Counted from the first letter of the stretch, positions 1-8,297 are shown. The stretch is 29,066 nt of DNA from CADCVT01 sp036389485 (GCA_036389485.1 DASVPR010000056.1:1-29066); one strand, 5' to 3'. Notes: generated by a model from the sequence alone, not told the origin. Made by a program: numbers and translations.

Positions 1-486
1 CTGAAGCTGGGCCGGCTCGACCCCGAGACCACCGCGAACGTCGGCACGATCGAGGGCGGCTCCGGCGGCACGAACGTCGTGGCCGAGCGCTGCCGGTTCC
101 TCGCCGAGGCGCGCTCGCTCGACGACCGCCGCGCCGAGGCGGTCGTCGCCGAGATGGTCGACCGCATCCACGACGCCGCCAACGACCCCGCGTGCGACGT
201 CGACGCCGACGTGGACGTCGAGCGGCTCTTCCAGGGCTACCGGCACCAGCCCGACGCGCCGCAGGTCCTCGCCGCCGAGCGCGCGCTGCGCCGCTGCGGG
301 TACGAGCCGGTCCGGATCGTCACCGGCGGCGGCAGCGACGTCAACGCGCTCGAGGCCCAGGGCTTCCCCTGCGCGAACCTCGCCAACGCGACCGAGCGCA
401 ACCACGAGCCGACCGAGCGCGTGTCGGTGGCCGCACTCGAGGGCATGCTCGACGTCACGCTGGCGCTGCTCGAGGAGACCGCATGA
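1..486 (+). CDS. M20 family metallopeptidase (PepT-like), 3' part
   Basis: This is the C-terminal 161 codons of a zinc-dependent M20 peptidase; the 5' part lies before the window. What is visible starts in the dimerisation ('lid') domain, with an NVGTIEGG stretch and then ERCRFLAEARS, which resembles the NVVP...EARS region of peptidase T-like enzymes. It returns to the catalytic domain with GGGSDVNAL and ends with a motif containing RNHEPTE, whose His is expected to be the last metal ligand of the family. Family members are cytoplasmic aminopeptidases or tripeptidases that act on short peptides. The TGA stop overlaps the ATG of the Nudix gene in an ATGA, so the two genes are probably co-translated. 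The exact substrate cannot be told from this fragment. Confidence 0.85.
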   Translation: MKLGRLDPETTANVGTIEGGSGGTNVVAERCRFLAEARSLDDRRAEAVVAEMVDRIHDAANDPACDVDADVDVERLFQGYRHQPDAPQVLAAERALRRCGYEPVRIVTGGGSDVNALEAQGFPCANLANATERNHEPTERVSVAALEGMLDVTLALLEETA

Positions 487-1001
487 CGCTCGACCCGCAG
501 GACGAGGAGACCATCTACGACGGCCCGCGCTTCACGGTCCACCGCGCGACGTTCCCCGGCGACCGCACGCGCGAGTACGTCAGCGCGCCGACGAGCGTCG
601 CGGTGGTCGCGTACGATGACGACAGCGTCTATCTCGTCAGGCAGCCCCGCGAGGCGGTCCGCCGCACCGACGTGCTCGAGGTTCCCGCCGGCATCATGGA
701 CGTCGACGGCGAGAGCCCGCTCGAGACCGCGAAGCGCGAGCTCGCGGAGGAGATCGGGATGGAGGCCGAGCACTGGCACGAGGCCACGAGCTTCTTCTCG
801 AGCATCGGCTTCGTCGACGAGGTCGTGAGGGTGTTCCTCGCGACCGGCCTGAAGCAGGTCGGGGAGGCGGACGCGTCGGGCGAGGAGCAGATCGAGCTGG
901 TCAAGTGGCCGCTCGCGGACCTCGACGCCCTGATCGACCGGAACGAGGACGCGAAGACGCTGATCGGCCTCCTCTGGCTGCGAAGGGCCAGAGCGCGCTG
1001 A
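483..1001 (+). CDS. nudF: Nudix hydrolase, ADP-ribose pyrophosphatase type
   Basis: The 172-residue protein has the size and layout of ADP-ribose pyrophosphatases, cytoplasmic enzymes that cleave ADP-ribose to AMP and ribose 5-phosphate. The Nudix box runs from G70 to about residue 93. It holds E77 and the R85-E86-x2-E89-E90 core that binds Mg2+, preceded by EVPAG as in NudF proteins. The spacing between the first Gly and first Glu is six residues instead of the usual five. The ATG at 483 is preferred to upstream in-frame starts because it overlaps the previous stop (ATGA) and the homologous N-terminus begins there. The last 101 bases are antisense to the end of the DoxX-like gene. Nudix, xerD and deoB also cluster in some Firmicutes. 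The family is secure and the substrate likely. Confidence 0.88.
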   Translation: MTLDPQDEETIYDGPRFTVHRATFPGDRTREYVSAPTSVAVVAYDDDSVYLVRQPREAVRRTDVLEVPAGIMDVDGESPLETAKRELAEEIGMEAEHWHEATSFFSSIGFVDEVVRVFLATGLKQVGEADASGEEQIELVKWPLADLDALIDRNEDAKTLIGLLWLRRARAR

Positions 1002-1905
1002 CCCGCGGCCGCAGCGCCGGGTCCGATCCGTAGACCAGCAGCACGAGCATCGCGCCGTAGATCGGCAGGTGCCCGAGCAGCTCGTTCGTGCCGAAGAACC
1101 ACAACGTCGCGTTGAAGGGGACGCCAGCGATCAGCACGATCGCCTGCGGGAGCGCGCCGCTGATCACCAGCAGCCCGAAGAGGACCTCGATCGCGCCGGC
1201 CATGCGCGCGAACTCGAGGTCGCTCATGTCGATGCCGATCTGCTGCGCGACGTTCAGCTCGGGATGGTCCGCGAGGAAGGCGACGGCGAGGTCCGGGTTC
1301 GCGAGCTTCTCCGCGAACGCGACGACGATCAGCGCGAGGCCGGCGCCCACCCGCAGCGCCCACACCGCCCGCGCCACCTCCTCGACCGACGCCTCGCGCA
1401 CCCGGCCCAGCTCGAAGTCCGCGCTCCACCGCCCCGGCCCCGCGAGCAGGACGAAGAACGCGAGGCCGAGCACGTCGACCCGCTGCAGGACCGGCCAGAC
1501 CCCGAACTCGAGCATCCCCAGCGGGCCGGCCGCGACGAGCAGCCACGCCGCCGCGCGCGCGTGCCACCCCGTCGCCATCCCGATCGCGACGACGACCATC
1601 ACGGCGCCGAGGAGGATCCCCGCGACGTCGGCCTGCAGGTCCATCGACGGGGCGAGATAGTCCCCCGCTGAGAGCAGCCCGATCAGGGACACCGCGAGGT
1701 GGATCCGTACGACGAACGGCATCCACGGCGCCATGCGGCCGAGGAACGGGACGTCGACGCCCGGATACGCGCGCCCCAGCACGCGCACGATCAACGTCGC
1801 GACGACCGCCGCGGCGAGCAGCGCGAGCGTCAGCGTCTCGCCCGCGAAGGACCAGTCGGCCGGGTGGTCGGCGTGGTCGAACCAGAGCTCGTGGGCGAGG
1901 GGCAT
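901..1905 (-). CDS. DoxX-like multi-pass membrane protein
   Basis: The 334-residue protein is strongly hydrophobic, with about eight predicted membrane segments. Segments such as LTLALLAAAVVATLIV, GILLGAVMVVVAIGMATG and the repeated GLALIVVAFAEK / IEVLFGLLVISGALPQ pattern resemble DoxX / terminal quinol oxidase-like membrane proteins. The function of such proteins is mostly unknown. The ATG at 1905 is chosen; an in-frame GTG at 1962 would add 19 unconvincing residues and reach almost to the xerD start. The C-terminus (from about residue 310) is Arg/Ser/Gly-rich and is read antisense to the Nudix gene, so it may be read-through after loss of an older stop. It diverges from xerD across a 62-base gap. 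Confidence 0.7.
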   Translation of the reverse strand: MPLAHELWFDHADHPADWSFAGETLTLALLAAAVVATLIVRVLGRAYPGVDVPFLGRMAPWMPFVVRIHLAVSLIGLLSAGDYLAPSMDLQADVAGILLGAVMVVVAIGMATGWHARAAAWLLVAAGPLGMLEFGVWPVLQRVDVLGLAFFVLLAGPGRWSADFELGRVREASVEEVARAVWALRVGAGLALIVVAFAEKLANPDLAVAFLADHPELNVAQQIGIDMSDLEFARMAGAIEVLFGLLVISGALPQAIVLIAGVPFNATLWFFGTNELLGHLPIYGAMLVLLVYGSDPALRPRVSALWPFAARGGRSASSRPRSGRSGRRGPRAAT

Positions 1906-1920
1906 GCGGGGCGGGCTACC

Positions 1921-1930
1921 CGTTGCAACG
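1921..1930. promoter_or_regulatory. 10-bp palindrome in the DoxX/xerD divergent gap
   Basis: CGTTGCAACG is a perfect 10-bp palindrome in the 62-base space between the divergent DoxX-like and xerD starts. A second small inverted repeat, AGGTC-4-GACCT, follows at about 1935-1948. Either could be an operator for a dimeric regulator. No convincing -10/-35 pair was found next to them, so this is a candidate only. Confidence 0.25.
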
Positions 1931-1967
1931 AGCAGGTCAGCGGACCTAGGCGGCGAAGGCACGGCGC

Positions 1968-2903
1968 ATGGCGACCGTCGCAGTCCGTCCGTTCGAGCAT
2001 CACGTGCTCGACTTCCTCGGCTACCTGGAGTTCGAGCGCGGGCTGTCGCGCAACACGCTCGAGGCCTACCGGTCCGACCTCCTGCAGCTCGGGACGTACC
2101 TCGAGCGCGAGGGAGTCGACGCGCTCGACGCCGAGCACGCGCACCTCGCCGGCTTCCTCACCGAGCTGGCGACCGGCAGCGACGACCGCCCGCCCGTCGC
2201 GCCCGCCACCCTGCAGCGCAAGGCCGCCTGCCTGCGCTCCTTCTACCGCCACCTGCGCCGCGAGGGCCTCCTCGACCGCGACCCCACCGCCGACCTGCGC
2301 GCGCCGCGCAAGAGCCAGCGCCTACCGCAGGTGCTCAACCGCGCGGAGGTGCAGAAGCTTCTCGCCGCGCCCCGCGGGACCGACCCCGCCGCGCTGCGCG
2401 ACCGCGCGCTGCTGGAGACGATGTACGCGTGCGGCCTGCGCGCGTCCGAGGCGATCGACCTCACGATGGGGGACATCGACCTGCACGCGGGCGTCCTGCG
2501 CGCGCGGGGGAAGGGCTCGAAGGAGCGGCTCGTCCCGATCGGCCGCGAGGCGGTCCAGGCGGTGCGCGCCTACGTCCAGAAGGGCCGCCCCGCGCTGGTG
2601 GGCCTGCGCGACGAGCCGCACCTGTTCGTCAACCACCGCGGAGCCGGCCTCACCCGGCAGGGCCTCTACAAGATCGTCCAGCGCCACGCGCGCGCCGTCG
2701 GCCTCGACGACCGCATGAGCCCCCACACGCTGCGCCACACGTTCGCGACCCACCTGCTCGCCGGCGGGTGCGACCTCAGGTCCGTCCAGGAGATGCTCGG
2801 CCACGCCGACGTGGCGACCACCCAGATCTACACGCACGTCTCCGCCGAGAAGCTCAAGGACGTGTACTTCGCGGCGCACCCGCGCGCGGTCCTCCCGGAC
2901 TGA
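1968..2903 (+). CDS. xerD: Site-specific tyrosine recombinase XerD
   Basis: The 311-residue protein has the standard XerC/D size. An N-terminal SAM-like core-binding domain (about 8-100, with LSRNTLEAYRSDL) precedes the catalytic domain. The catalytic set is visible: R158 in CGLRASE, K182 in the GKGSKER beta-hairpin, H253 and R256 in HTLRHTFATH, H279 in LGHADVATT and nucleophile Y288 in QIYTHV. Xer recombinases resolve chromosome dimers at dif during division. The position next to nudF-like and deoB genes, with no phage genes, fits the housekeeping XerD rather than an integrase. The ATG at 1968 gives the expected N-terminus. Confidence 0.93.
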   Translation: MATVAVRPFEHHVLDFLGYLEFERGLSRNTLEAYRSDLLQLGTYLEREGVDALDAEHAHLAGFLTELATGSDDRPPVAPATLQRKAACLRSFYRHLRREGLLDRDPTADLRAPRKSQRLPQVLNRAEVQKLLAAPRGTDPAALRDRALLETMYACGLRASEAIDLTMGDIDLHAGVLRARGKGSKERLVPIGREAVQAVRAYVQKGRPALVGLRDEPHLFVNHRGAGLTRQGLYKIVQRHARAVGLDDRMSPHTLRHTFATHLLAGGCDLRSVQEMLGHADVATTQIYTHVSAEKLKDVYFAAHPRAVLPD

Positions 2904-2917
2904 TAGACCTCGCGGCC

Positions 2918-3487
2918 GTGCGCCGCCCTATCGCTGCGATCGCCTTCACCGTGTTCCTCCTGACGAACCTGGCGTGCGGCCGCGAGCGGATCTCCCCGCC
3001 GGACGTCGTGCGGCCCGCGACGCCGACGGGCAGCGCGCCGCAGGCGTTCCCGCGCGCGGGCATGTCCTTCGACGGGCCGGGCAACTGGCCGTTCCTCCCC
3101 GGCCGGCCGCCGCTCGTCGCCAGCGCCAGCTCGGGGACCGCCACCGTCGCGCTGTGGCGCTACCTGCGCAGCGAGCCGCTGCCGCGCGAGGACGCCGAGC
3201 TCGAGGCGGCGCAGACCGCGCTCGAGGACGCCGCGCGGACGCGCGACAAGACGTTCGTCGTGGAGGAGGGCAGGCGGCTGGAGATCGACGGCGCGCCCGC
3301 GGTCCAGCTGCTCGGCACGGAGACCGTCGCCGGCCAGAAGCGGCGCGTCCGGTCCACGCACGTCTACGCGAAGGGTGCGGAGTTCGTCGTCGACGCGTAC
3401 GCGCCCGAGAACGAGTTCGCCCGCGTAGACCGCGAGGTGTTCACGCCGATCGTGGAGTCCCTGATCATCGACCCGCCGACCGGATGA
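2918..3487 (+). CDS. Small exported protein, possible lipoprotein
   Basis: The gene encodes 189 residues from a GTG 14 bases after the xerD stop. Residues 1-20 form a signal peptide (RRPIAAIAFTVFLLTNLAC) with a Cys at position 20. The lipobox is weak because Asn is at -3, so lipidation is uncertain. The rest is a single small domain with FDGPGNWPF near the start and alternating strands up to VFTPIVESLIIDPP. The pattern recalls the PsbP/Mog1-like fold of small secreted proteins, but this is only an impression. The gene ends in an ATGA overlap with deoB, suggesting an operon with xerD and deoB. The function is unknown. Confidence 0.75.
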   Translation: MRRPIAAIAFTVFLLTNLACGRERISPPDVVRPATPTGSAPQAFPRAGMSFDGPGNWPFLPGRPPLVASASSGTATVALWRYLRSEPLPREDAELEAAQTALEDAARTRDKTFVVEEGRRLEIDGAPAVQLLGTETVAGQKRRVRSTHVYAKGAEFVVDAYAPENEFARVDREVFTPIVESLIIDPPTG

Positions 3488-4653
3488 GCAGGCGCGCCTT
3501 CGTGGTCGTGCTGGACGCGTGCGGGATCGGCGCGCTGCCGGACGCCGCCGACTACGGCGACGCGGGCGTCAACACGCTCGCCCACCTCGCCGAGGCGCTC
3601 GGCGGCCTCGAGCTGCCGGCGCTCGGCGCGCTCGGGCTCGGATCCGTGCTGCCGCTGCGGGGCGTCCCGCCCGCGGCGGACCCCGCGATCCACGGCCGCC
3701 TGCATCCGCTCGGCCCCGGGAAGGACTCGACGACCGGCCATTGGGAGCTGATGGGCGTCGTGGCCGACCAGCCGCCGCCGACCTACCCCGACGGCTTCCC
3801 GCCGGAGGTCGTCGCGATGGTGGGCCGCGTCGCGGGGAACGGCATCCTGTGCAACAAGCCGTACAACGGGGTCGCGGCGATCGAGGACTACGGCGCGCAG
3901 CACCTGCGGACGGGGCGGCTGATCCTCTACACCTCGCAGGACTCGGTCCTGCAGGTCGCGGCCCACGACTCGATCGTGCCGGTCGGTGAGCTGCAGGCGA
4001 TCTGCTCGCGCGTGCGCGACGCGCTGCCGCGCGAGCACGCGGTCGGGCGCGTCATCGCGCGGCCGTTCACCGGCGAGCCGGGCGCGTTCGTCAGGCTGCC
4101 GGACCGCAAGGACTTCAGCCTCCTGCCCCCGCGGCGCTCGTACCTGGAGGAGCTGCAGGAGGACGGGTTCCCCGTGCACAGCGTCGGCAAGGTCGCCGAC
4201 CTCTTCGCGGCGGCCGGGATCGACTGGGAGCACCCGGGCGCGACGAACGCCGAGGCGCTCGCGCACGTGACCGCGCTGATCGAGGAGCTCGACTCGGGGC
4301 TCGTGTTCGCGAACCTGATCGAGACCGACCAGCTCTACGGCCACCGCAAGGACATGGAGGGCTTCGCGCGCGCTCTCGCGGACATCGACGCGTGCGTCGC
4401 GTCGTGGCTCGACCGCCTCGCGCCGGAGGACCTGCTCGTGCTGACCTCCGACCACGGCGTCGACATGACCGCCGAGCACACCGACCACACCCGCGAGTAC
4501 GCGCTGCTGCTCGCGACGGGGATCGGCGTCCACGGCGGCCGGCACGACGGGCCGCTGGCCGACGTCGGCGCGACCGCGCTGCGGTGGCTCGCGGGCCGCG
4601 ACGCGCCGGGGCTGCCGGGCTCGGCGTTCGTGGACGCCGTGCCGGCGTCGTAG
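3484..4653 (+). CDS. deoB: Phosphopentomutase DeoB
   Basis: The 389-residue protein matches the usual DeoB length and interconverts ribose or deoxyribose 1- and 5-phosphates in nucleoside salvage. It belongs to the alkaline phosphatase superfamily. Visible are metal ligand D11 in DACGIGALPDAADYGD, the phospho-acceptor Thr in STTGHWE (T83/T84), D282 and H287 in IETDQLYGHRKD, and D323-H324 and H335 in TSDHGVDMTAEHTDHTRE. The cap domain lies roughly between residues 95 and 220. The start ATG overlaps the previous stop (ATGA). The TAG stop of deoB also forms the first half of a candidate -10 box for mutM. Confidence 0.95.
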   Translation: MSRRAFVVVLDACGIGALPDAADYGDAGVNTLAHLAEALGGLELPALGALGLGSVLPLRGVPPAADPAIHGRLHPLGPGKDSTTGHWELMGVVADQPPPTYPDGFPPEVVAMVGRVAGNGILCNKPYNGVAAIEDYGAQHLRTGRLILYTSQDSVLQVAAHDSIVPVGELQAICSRVRDALPREHAVGRVIARPFTGEPGAFVRLPDRKDFSLLPPRRSYLEELQEDGFPVHSVGKVADLFAAAGIDWEHPGATNAEALAHVTALIEELDSGLVFANLIETDQLYGHRKDMEGFARALADIDACVASWLDRLAPEDLLVLTSDHGVDMTAEHTDHTREYALLLATGIGVHGGRHDGPLADVGATALRWLAGRDAPGLPGSAFVDAVPAS

Positions 4654-4656
4654 CGT
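4651..4656 (+). promoter_or_regulatory. Candidate -10 box of mutM (leaderless type)
   Basis: TAGCGT fits the actinobacterial TANNNT -10 pattern and lies seven bases before the GTG start of mutM. Its first three bases are the deoB stop codon. Transcription would then begin at or next to the start codon. No -35 box is obvious. Confidence 0.4.
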
Positions 4657-4663
4657 TAGCCGG

Positions 4664-5503
4664 GTGCCTGAGCTTCCCGAGGTCGAGACCATCCGCCGCG
4701 GGCTCGCGCCGCTGGTCGAGGGGCGGACGCTCGAGCGGGTGCTGATCGACGACGCGCGGTGGTGCGCGCCGCTGCTGCCGGCGGAGCTGGCGCTCGCGGT
4801 CGACGGCCGTCGGGTGGAACGGCTCGGGCGGCGGGGCAAGTACCTCGTGTTCGAGTTGAGCGACGACGTCTTCCTGCTGCTGCACCTGCGGATGACCGGG
4901 ACGCTGCTCTACGACCCGGCGCCGGGCCAGCGGTACGCGCGCGTGCGGTTCGACCTGGACGACGGGCACCACCTGCTCTTCTGCGACCCGCGCCGGTTCG
5001 GGACCGGTGAGCTGGCGGTCGGCGCGGAGGCGCTGGAGCGGTTCTTCGCCGCGCGGCTGGGGGTCGAGCCGCTGGGCGAGGAGTTCACGGCGCAGCGGCT
5101 GCGCGAGCTCGCGCGCGGGCGGCGCGCGCCGATCAAGGCGTTCCTGCTCGACCAGACGAAGATCGCGGGCGTCGGGAACATCTACGCGGACGAGGCGCTC
5201 TTCCGCGCGCGGATCCACCCGCTGCGCCCGGCCGGGTCGCTGAAGCGCGCGCAGCTCGAGGCGCTGAGGGAGGCGGTCGTGGCGTCGCTGCGCGCGGGCA
5301 TCGGCGCGGGCGGCGCGACGATCGACGACTACCGCCAGCCCGACGGCGTCCGCGGCTCCTTCCAGGACGAGTTCCTCGTGCACCGCCGGCGCGGCGAGGG
5401 GTGCCCGTCGTGCGGCGGGGAGATCGTCAAGTTCGTCGCCGCGGGGCGCGGGACGTACGCGTGCGAGACCTGCCAGCCCCCGCCACGCCGCCGCCGCCGA
5501 TGA
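4664..5503 (+). CDS. mutM: Formamidopyrimidine-DNA glycosylase MutM/Fpg
   Basis: The 279-residue protein removes oxidised purines such as 8-oxoguanine from DNA. The N-terminus PELPEVET carries the catalytic proline and Glu immediately after Met removal, which fixes the GTG start at 4664. K59 in RRGKYLVF is the conserved lysine of the N-domain. The helix-two-turn-helix region contains KIAGVGNIYADEALF. The C-terminal zinc finger has C247-x2-C250 and C267-x2-C270, with RGTYACETCQ. A short PPP-RRRRR tail beyond the finger is unusual. The stop overlaps the next start in an ATGA, so the downstream M28 peptidase is probably co-translated. Confidence 0.95.
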   Translation: MPELPEVETIRRGLAPLVEGRTLERVLIDDARWCAPLLPAELALAVDGRRVERLGRRGKYLVFELSDDVFLLLHLRMTGTLLYDPAPGQRYARVRFDLDDGHHLLFCDPRRFGTGELAVGAEALERFFAARLGVEPLGEEFTAQRLRELARGRRAPIKAFLLDQTKIAGVGNIYADEALFRARIHPLRPAGSLKRAQLEALREAVVASLRAGIGAGGATIDDYRQPDGVRGSFQDEFLVHRRRGEGCPSCGGEIVKFVAAGRGTYACETCQPPPRRRRR

Positions 5504-6732
5504 AGCGCGCCCTCCTTCTCTCCACACTTCTCATGTGTGGTTGCGGGGGCGGCGAGCGTGTCACCGAGGTGGTGGTGAGGCGCGGCGGGGATCCGGTCGC
5601 TCACCTCCGCGCCCTGCAGCGGATCGCGGATCGCAGCGACGGCACGCGGGCGGCGGGGACGATCGGTGACGAGCGGACGATCGACTACATCGAGCGGACG
5701 CTGCGGGCGGCGGGGTGGAGGGTCGAGCGCCGGCCGGTCCCGTACCCCTACTTCGAGCGGCGGGGCACCCCGGTGCTCGGCCCGCTGAAGCCCGGCCGGG
5801 AGGTGCGGCTGGCGGAGTACTCCGGCTCGGGCCGGCTGCGCGGCCGGGTCGTGCGGGTGCGCGGCAACGGCTGCCGGGTGAGCGACTTCGCGGCGCTGCC
5901 GCGCGGGGCGATCGTGCTGGTCGACCGCGGCGTCTGCTTCTTCCGGGTCAAGGCGCGCAACGCGGCGCGCGCGGGCGTCGGCGCGCTCGTCATCCGGGAC
6001 GTCTACGGGACGACGCCGGTCTCCGCGACGCTGATCCGACCCGGCGTGGGGATCCCCGTCCTGATCGTCACGGCGCCGGCGGCGCGCAGGATCGCGGGGC
6101 GGGCGGTCAGGCTGAAGGTGGATGCGGTCTCCGAGCAGCGCACGACGGAGAACGTGATCGCCGAGTCGCCCGGCAGGCCGAAGGGGCGCTGGGTCATCGC
6201 CGGCGCGCACCACGACTCGGTCAGCGCGGGGCCCGGCATCAACGACGACGGCAGCGGCGTCGCCGCGCTGCTCGCGATCGCCGAGCGCCGACGCGACGTG
6301 CCCGGCCTGCGGTTCGGGTTCTGGGCCGCCGAGGAGCTGGCGCTGTACGGCTCGCGCGCGTACGTGCGCTCGCTCTCGGGCGCGGGGCGCGGCGACGTCG
6401 CGGCGTACGTGAACCTCGACATGCTCGCGTCGCCGAACGCGCGCCTCGAGGTCTACGACCGTGACGACCGCGTCGAGAGCGTGCTGCGCGAGGCGATCCC
6501 CGGCCCGGAGGGCGAGATCGGACTGAAGGGCGCCTCGGACCACGCGCCGTTCGAGAAGGCCGGCATCCCGATCGGCGGCATCTTCACCGGCGCCGCGGAC
6601 CGCGGCCGGCGCCCCGGCCCCGCCGACCGCTGCTACCACCGCGCATGCGACACCTTCCGCCACATCGACACCGACCTGGCCCGCCGCATGACGGACGCGG
6701 CGCAACGCGCCCTGCTCGAACTGGCGCGGTAG
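5500..6732 (+). CDS. Exported M28 family metallopeptidase with PA domain
   Basis: The 410-residue protein starts with a short hydrophobic signal ending MCGCGGG, probably a lipoprotein signal, although the lipobox is not canonical. A PA (protease-associated) domain covers about 105-205, with VDRGVCFFRVKARNAARAG. The M28 catalytic domain follows with di-zinc ligands H237 (GAHHDS), D249 (INDDGSG), E279, D307 (VNLDML) and H348 (SDHAPF), and catalytic base E278 in AAEELALYGS. All active-site residues are present, so it should be an active aminopeptidase or carboxypeptidase at the cell surface. A Cys pair in CYHRAC matches a disulfide of secreted M28 enzymes. A paralogue lies directly downstream. 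Confidence 0.9.
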   Translation: MKRALLLSTLLMCGCGGGERVTEVVVRRGGDPVAHLRALQRIADRSDGTRAAGTIGDERTIDYIERTLRAAGWRVERRPVPYPYFERRGTPVLGPLKPGREVRLAEYSGSGRLRGRVVRVRGNGCRVSDFAALPRGAIVLVDRGVCFFRVKARNAARAGVGALVIRDVYGTTPVSATLIRPGVGIPVLIVTAPAARRIAGRAVRLKVDAVSEQRTTENVIAESPGRPKGRWVIAGAHHDSVSAGPGINDDGSGVAALLAIAERRRDVPGLRFGFWAAEELALYGSRAYVRSLSGAGRGDVAAYVNLDMLASPNARLEVYDRDDRVESVLREAIPGPEGEIGLKGASDHAPFEKAGIPIGGIFTGAADRGRRPGPADRCYHRACDTFRHIDTDLARRMTDAAQRALLELAR

Positions 6733-6761
6733 CGCGCCACCCTCAGCGAAGCTGCTCCGCC

Positions 6762-8033
6762 ATGCGTCTCGCCGCCGCCGCCGCCGCGCTGCTCCTCGTC
6801 ACGCTCGCGGCGCCCGCCGCGGCGCAGGAGCGCATCCCGGAGGACGCGCTCCGGGGCCACCTCGCGGCGCTGGCGCAGATCGCGACCGACAACGGCGGGA
6901 ACCGCGCCTCCGGCACGCCGGGCGAGACGAACAGCGGCAACTACGCCGCCGACCGGCTCGCGGAGGCGGGGTGGGCGATCGCGCGCACCGACGTCGAGTT
7001 CGACTACTGGGCGGAGGGGGAGCCCTCGGTCGTCGGGCGGTTCCGTCACGGCCGCGACCACCTGACCCTCTACTACAGCGGCGCCGGCGACGTGACCGCA
7101 CGCGTCACGCCGATCCGCGGCGGAGGCTGCTCGCGCCGCGACTTCCGGCGCCTCCGCAAGGGCCGGATCGCCCTCGTCGCCGCGGACACGTGCACCTTCC
7201 GCCGCGCCGCGGTCCTCGCGCAGCGCGCCGGGGCGAGCGCGGTCGTCGTCGCCGACTACACGGACGGGCCGCCGACGGCCGGCACCCTGATCCGGCCGGG
7301 CGTCCGCGTCCCGGTGGTCTCGGTCCGCCTCCCGATCGCCCGCCGGCTCGCCCGCTCGCGGCCGCGGCTGCACGTACGCGTCAACCCGATCGCGGAGCGG
7401 CGCACCACGCAGAACGTGATCGCCGAGCTGCCGGGGACGCAAGCCGGCCGCGTCGTCATGGCCGGCGGGCACATGGACTCGATCCCGCGCGGCATGGGGA
7501 TCAACGACAACGGCAGCGGCGTGGCGGCGCTGATCGAGGCCGGCAAGCGGCTCGCCGCCGGCCCGCGCGGCCGCGCCACGATCAGGCTCGCGTTCTGGGC
7601 CGCGCACGAGAACGGGATCTTCGGATCGAAGGCGTACGTGACCGCGCTTCCCGAGGAGGAGAGGGCGCGCATCCGGGCCTACCTCAACCTGGACATGCTG
7701 GGCTCGCCCAACGGCGTTCCTGAGATCTACGCGACGTCGCGCCGCATCCGCCGCGCGATCGCGCGGCACCTCCGCGGGGCGGGCCGTACATCGGAAGACG
7801 CCGGCTCCGACCACACGGCGTTCATGGAGGCCGACATCCCGATCGGCGGCATCTACACGGGCTCGCTCGAGCCGAAGACCCCGAAGCAGCGCCGCCGCTG
7901 GGGAGGCCGTGCCGACGTCGAGCGCGACCGCTGCTACCACCAGCCGTGCGACGACCTCGGCAACGTCAACCTACGGCTGCTGTCGTTGACCGCGACGGCG
8001 GGCGCGAACGCGCTCGCCGACCTGGCCCGCTAG
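6762..8033 (+). CDS. M28 family peptidase paralogue with His in place of the catalytic Glu
   Basis: The 423-residue protein has a clear signal peptide (LLLVTLAAPAAAQ, cleavage near residue 21), a PA domain (about 105-205) and an M28 domain. Metal ligands are kept: H237 (GGHMDS), D249 (INDNGSG), E283, D311 (LNLDML) and H351 (SDHTAF). The residue aligned with the catalytic general base is H282 (AAHENGIFGS) instead of Glu; the codon is CAC. The CYHQPC pair is also present. It arose by duplication of, or with, the upstream gene, 29 bases away. It may be an inactive or altered hydrolase, or a zinc-binding protein. An ATG at 6762 is chosen since it starts the signal peptide. Confidence 0.88.
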   Translation: MRLAAAAAALLLVTLAAPAAAQERIPEDALRGHLAALAQIATDNGGNRASGTPGETNSGNYAADRLAEAGWAIARTDVEFDYWAEGEPSVVGRFRHGRDHLTLYYSGAGDVTARVTPIRGGGCSRRDFRRLRKGRIALVAADTCTFRRAAVLAQRAGASAVVVADYTDGPPTAGTLIRPGVRVPVVSVRLPIARRLARSRPRLHVRVNPIAERRTTQNVIAELPGTQAGRVVMAGGHMDSIPRGMGINDNGSGVAALIEAGKRLAAGPRGRATIRLAFWAAHENGIFGSKAYVTALPEEERARIRAYLNLDMLGSPNGVPEIYATSRRIRRAIARHLRGAGRTSEDAGSDHTAFMEADIPIGGIYTGSLEPKTPKQRRRWGGRADVERDRCYHQPCDDLGNVNLRLLSLTATAGANALADLAR

Positions 8034-8039
8034 CGCGCC

Positions 8040-8297
8040 CTACGCCGCGGCGAGCAGCTCGCGCAGGCGACCGTTCTGGTCCGCCTGCAGCGTCTCCTGG
8101 AACCCGCCGAGGACCTCGCCGCGGATCACCACCTGCGGGAAGCTCATCATCCCGGTCTGCTCGACGAGCTGGGCCCGTCCGGCCGGGTCACGTGCGAGAT
8201 TGACCTCCGTGTACTCGATGCCCCGCGCCTGCAGGAGCTGCTTGACCCGGTTGCAGAAGGAGCACGGATCCGTCGTGTACACGGTGATGTCGCTCAT
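8040..8297 (-). CDS. Glutaredoxin family protein
   Basis: The 85-residue protein is a single thioredoxin-fold domain of the glutaredoxin type, a cytoplasmic thiol-disulfide oxidoreductase. The active site is C12-SF-C15 (DPCSFC) at the start of helix 1. The cis-proline loop is TGMMSFPQVVI (P54), followed by the GG motif in VLGGFQE. In actinomycetes proteins like this can work with mycothiol as mycoredoxins, but the CSFC site is not diagnostic. It is convergent with the M28 paralogue (6-base gap) and divergent from recO with only 17 bases between start codons. A GAAAAAGG run just before its ATG may serve as ribosome binding site. Confidence 0.88.
   Translation of the reverse strand: MSDITVYTTDPCSFCNRVKQLLQARGIEYTEVNLARDPAGRAQLVEQTGMMSFPQVVIRGEVLGGFQETLQADQNGRLRELLAAA

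Noticed and set aside
192..482. A longer Nudix protein starting upstream at 192
   Set aside because: The extra 97 residues are an Arg-rich shadow of the M20 peptidase frame; the ATG at 483 with ATGA overlap is far better.
1968..2903. Tyrosine recombinase as an integrase of a mobile element
   Set aside because: Length, neighbours (Nudix, deoB) and absence of att sites or cargo fit housekeeping XerD.
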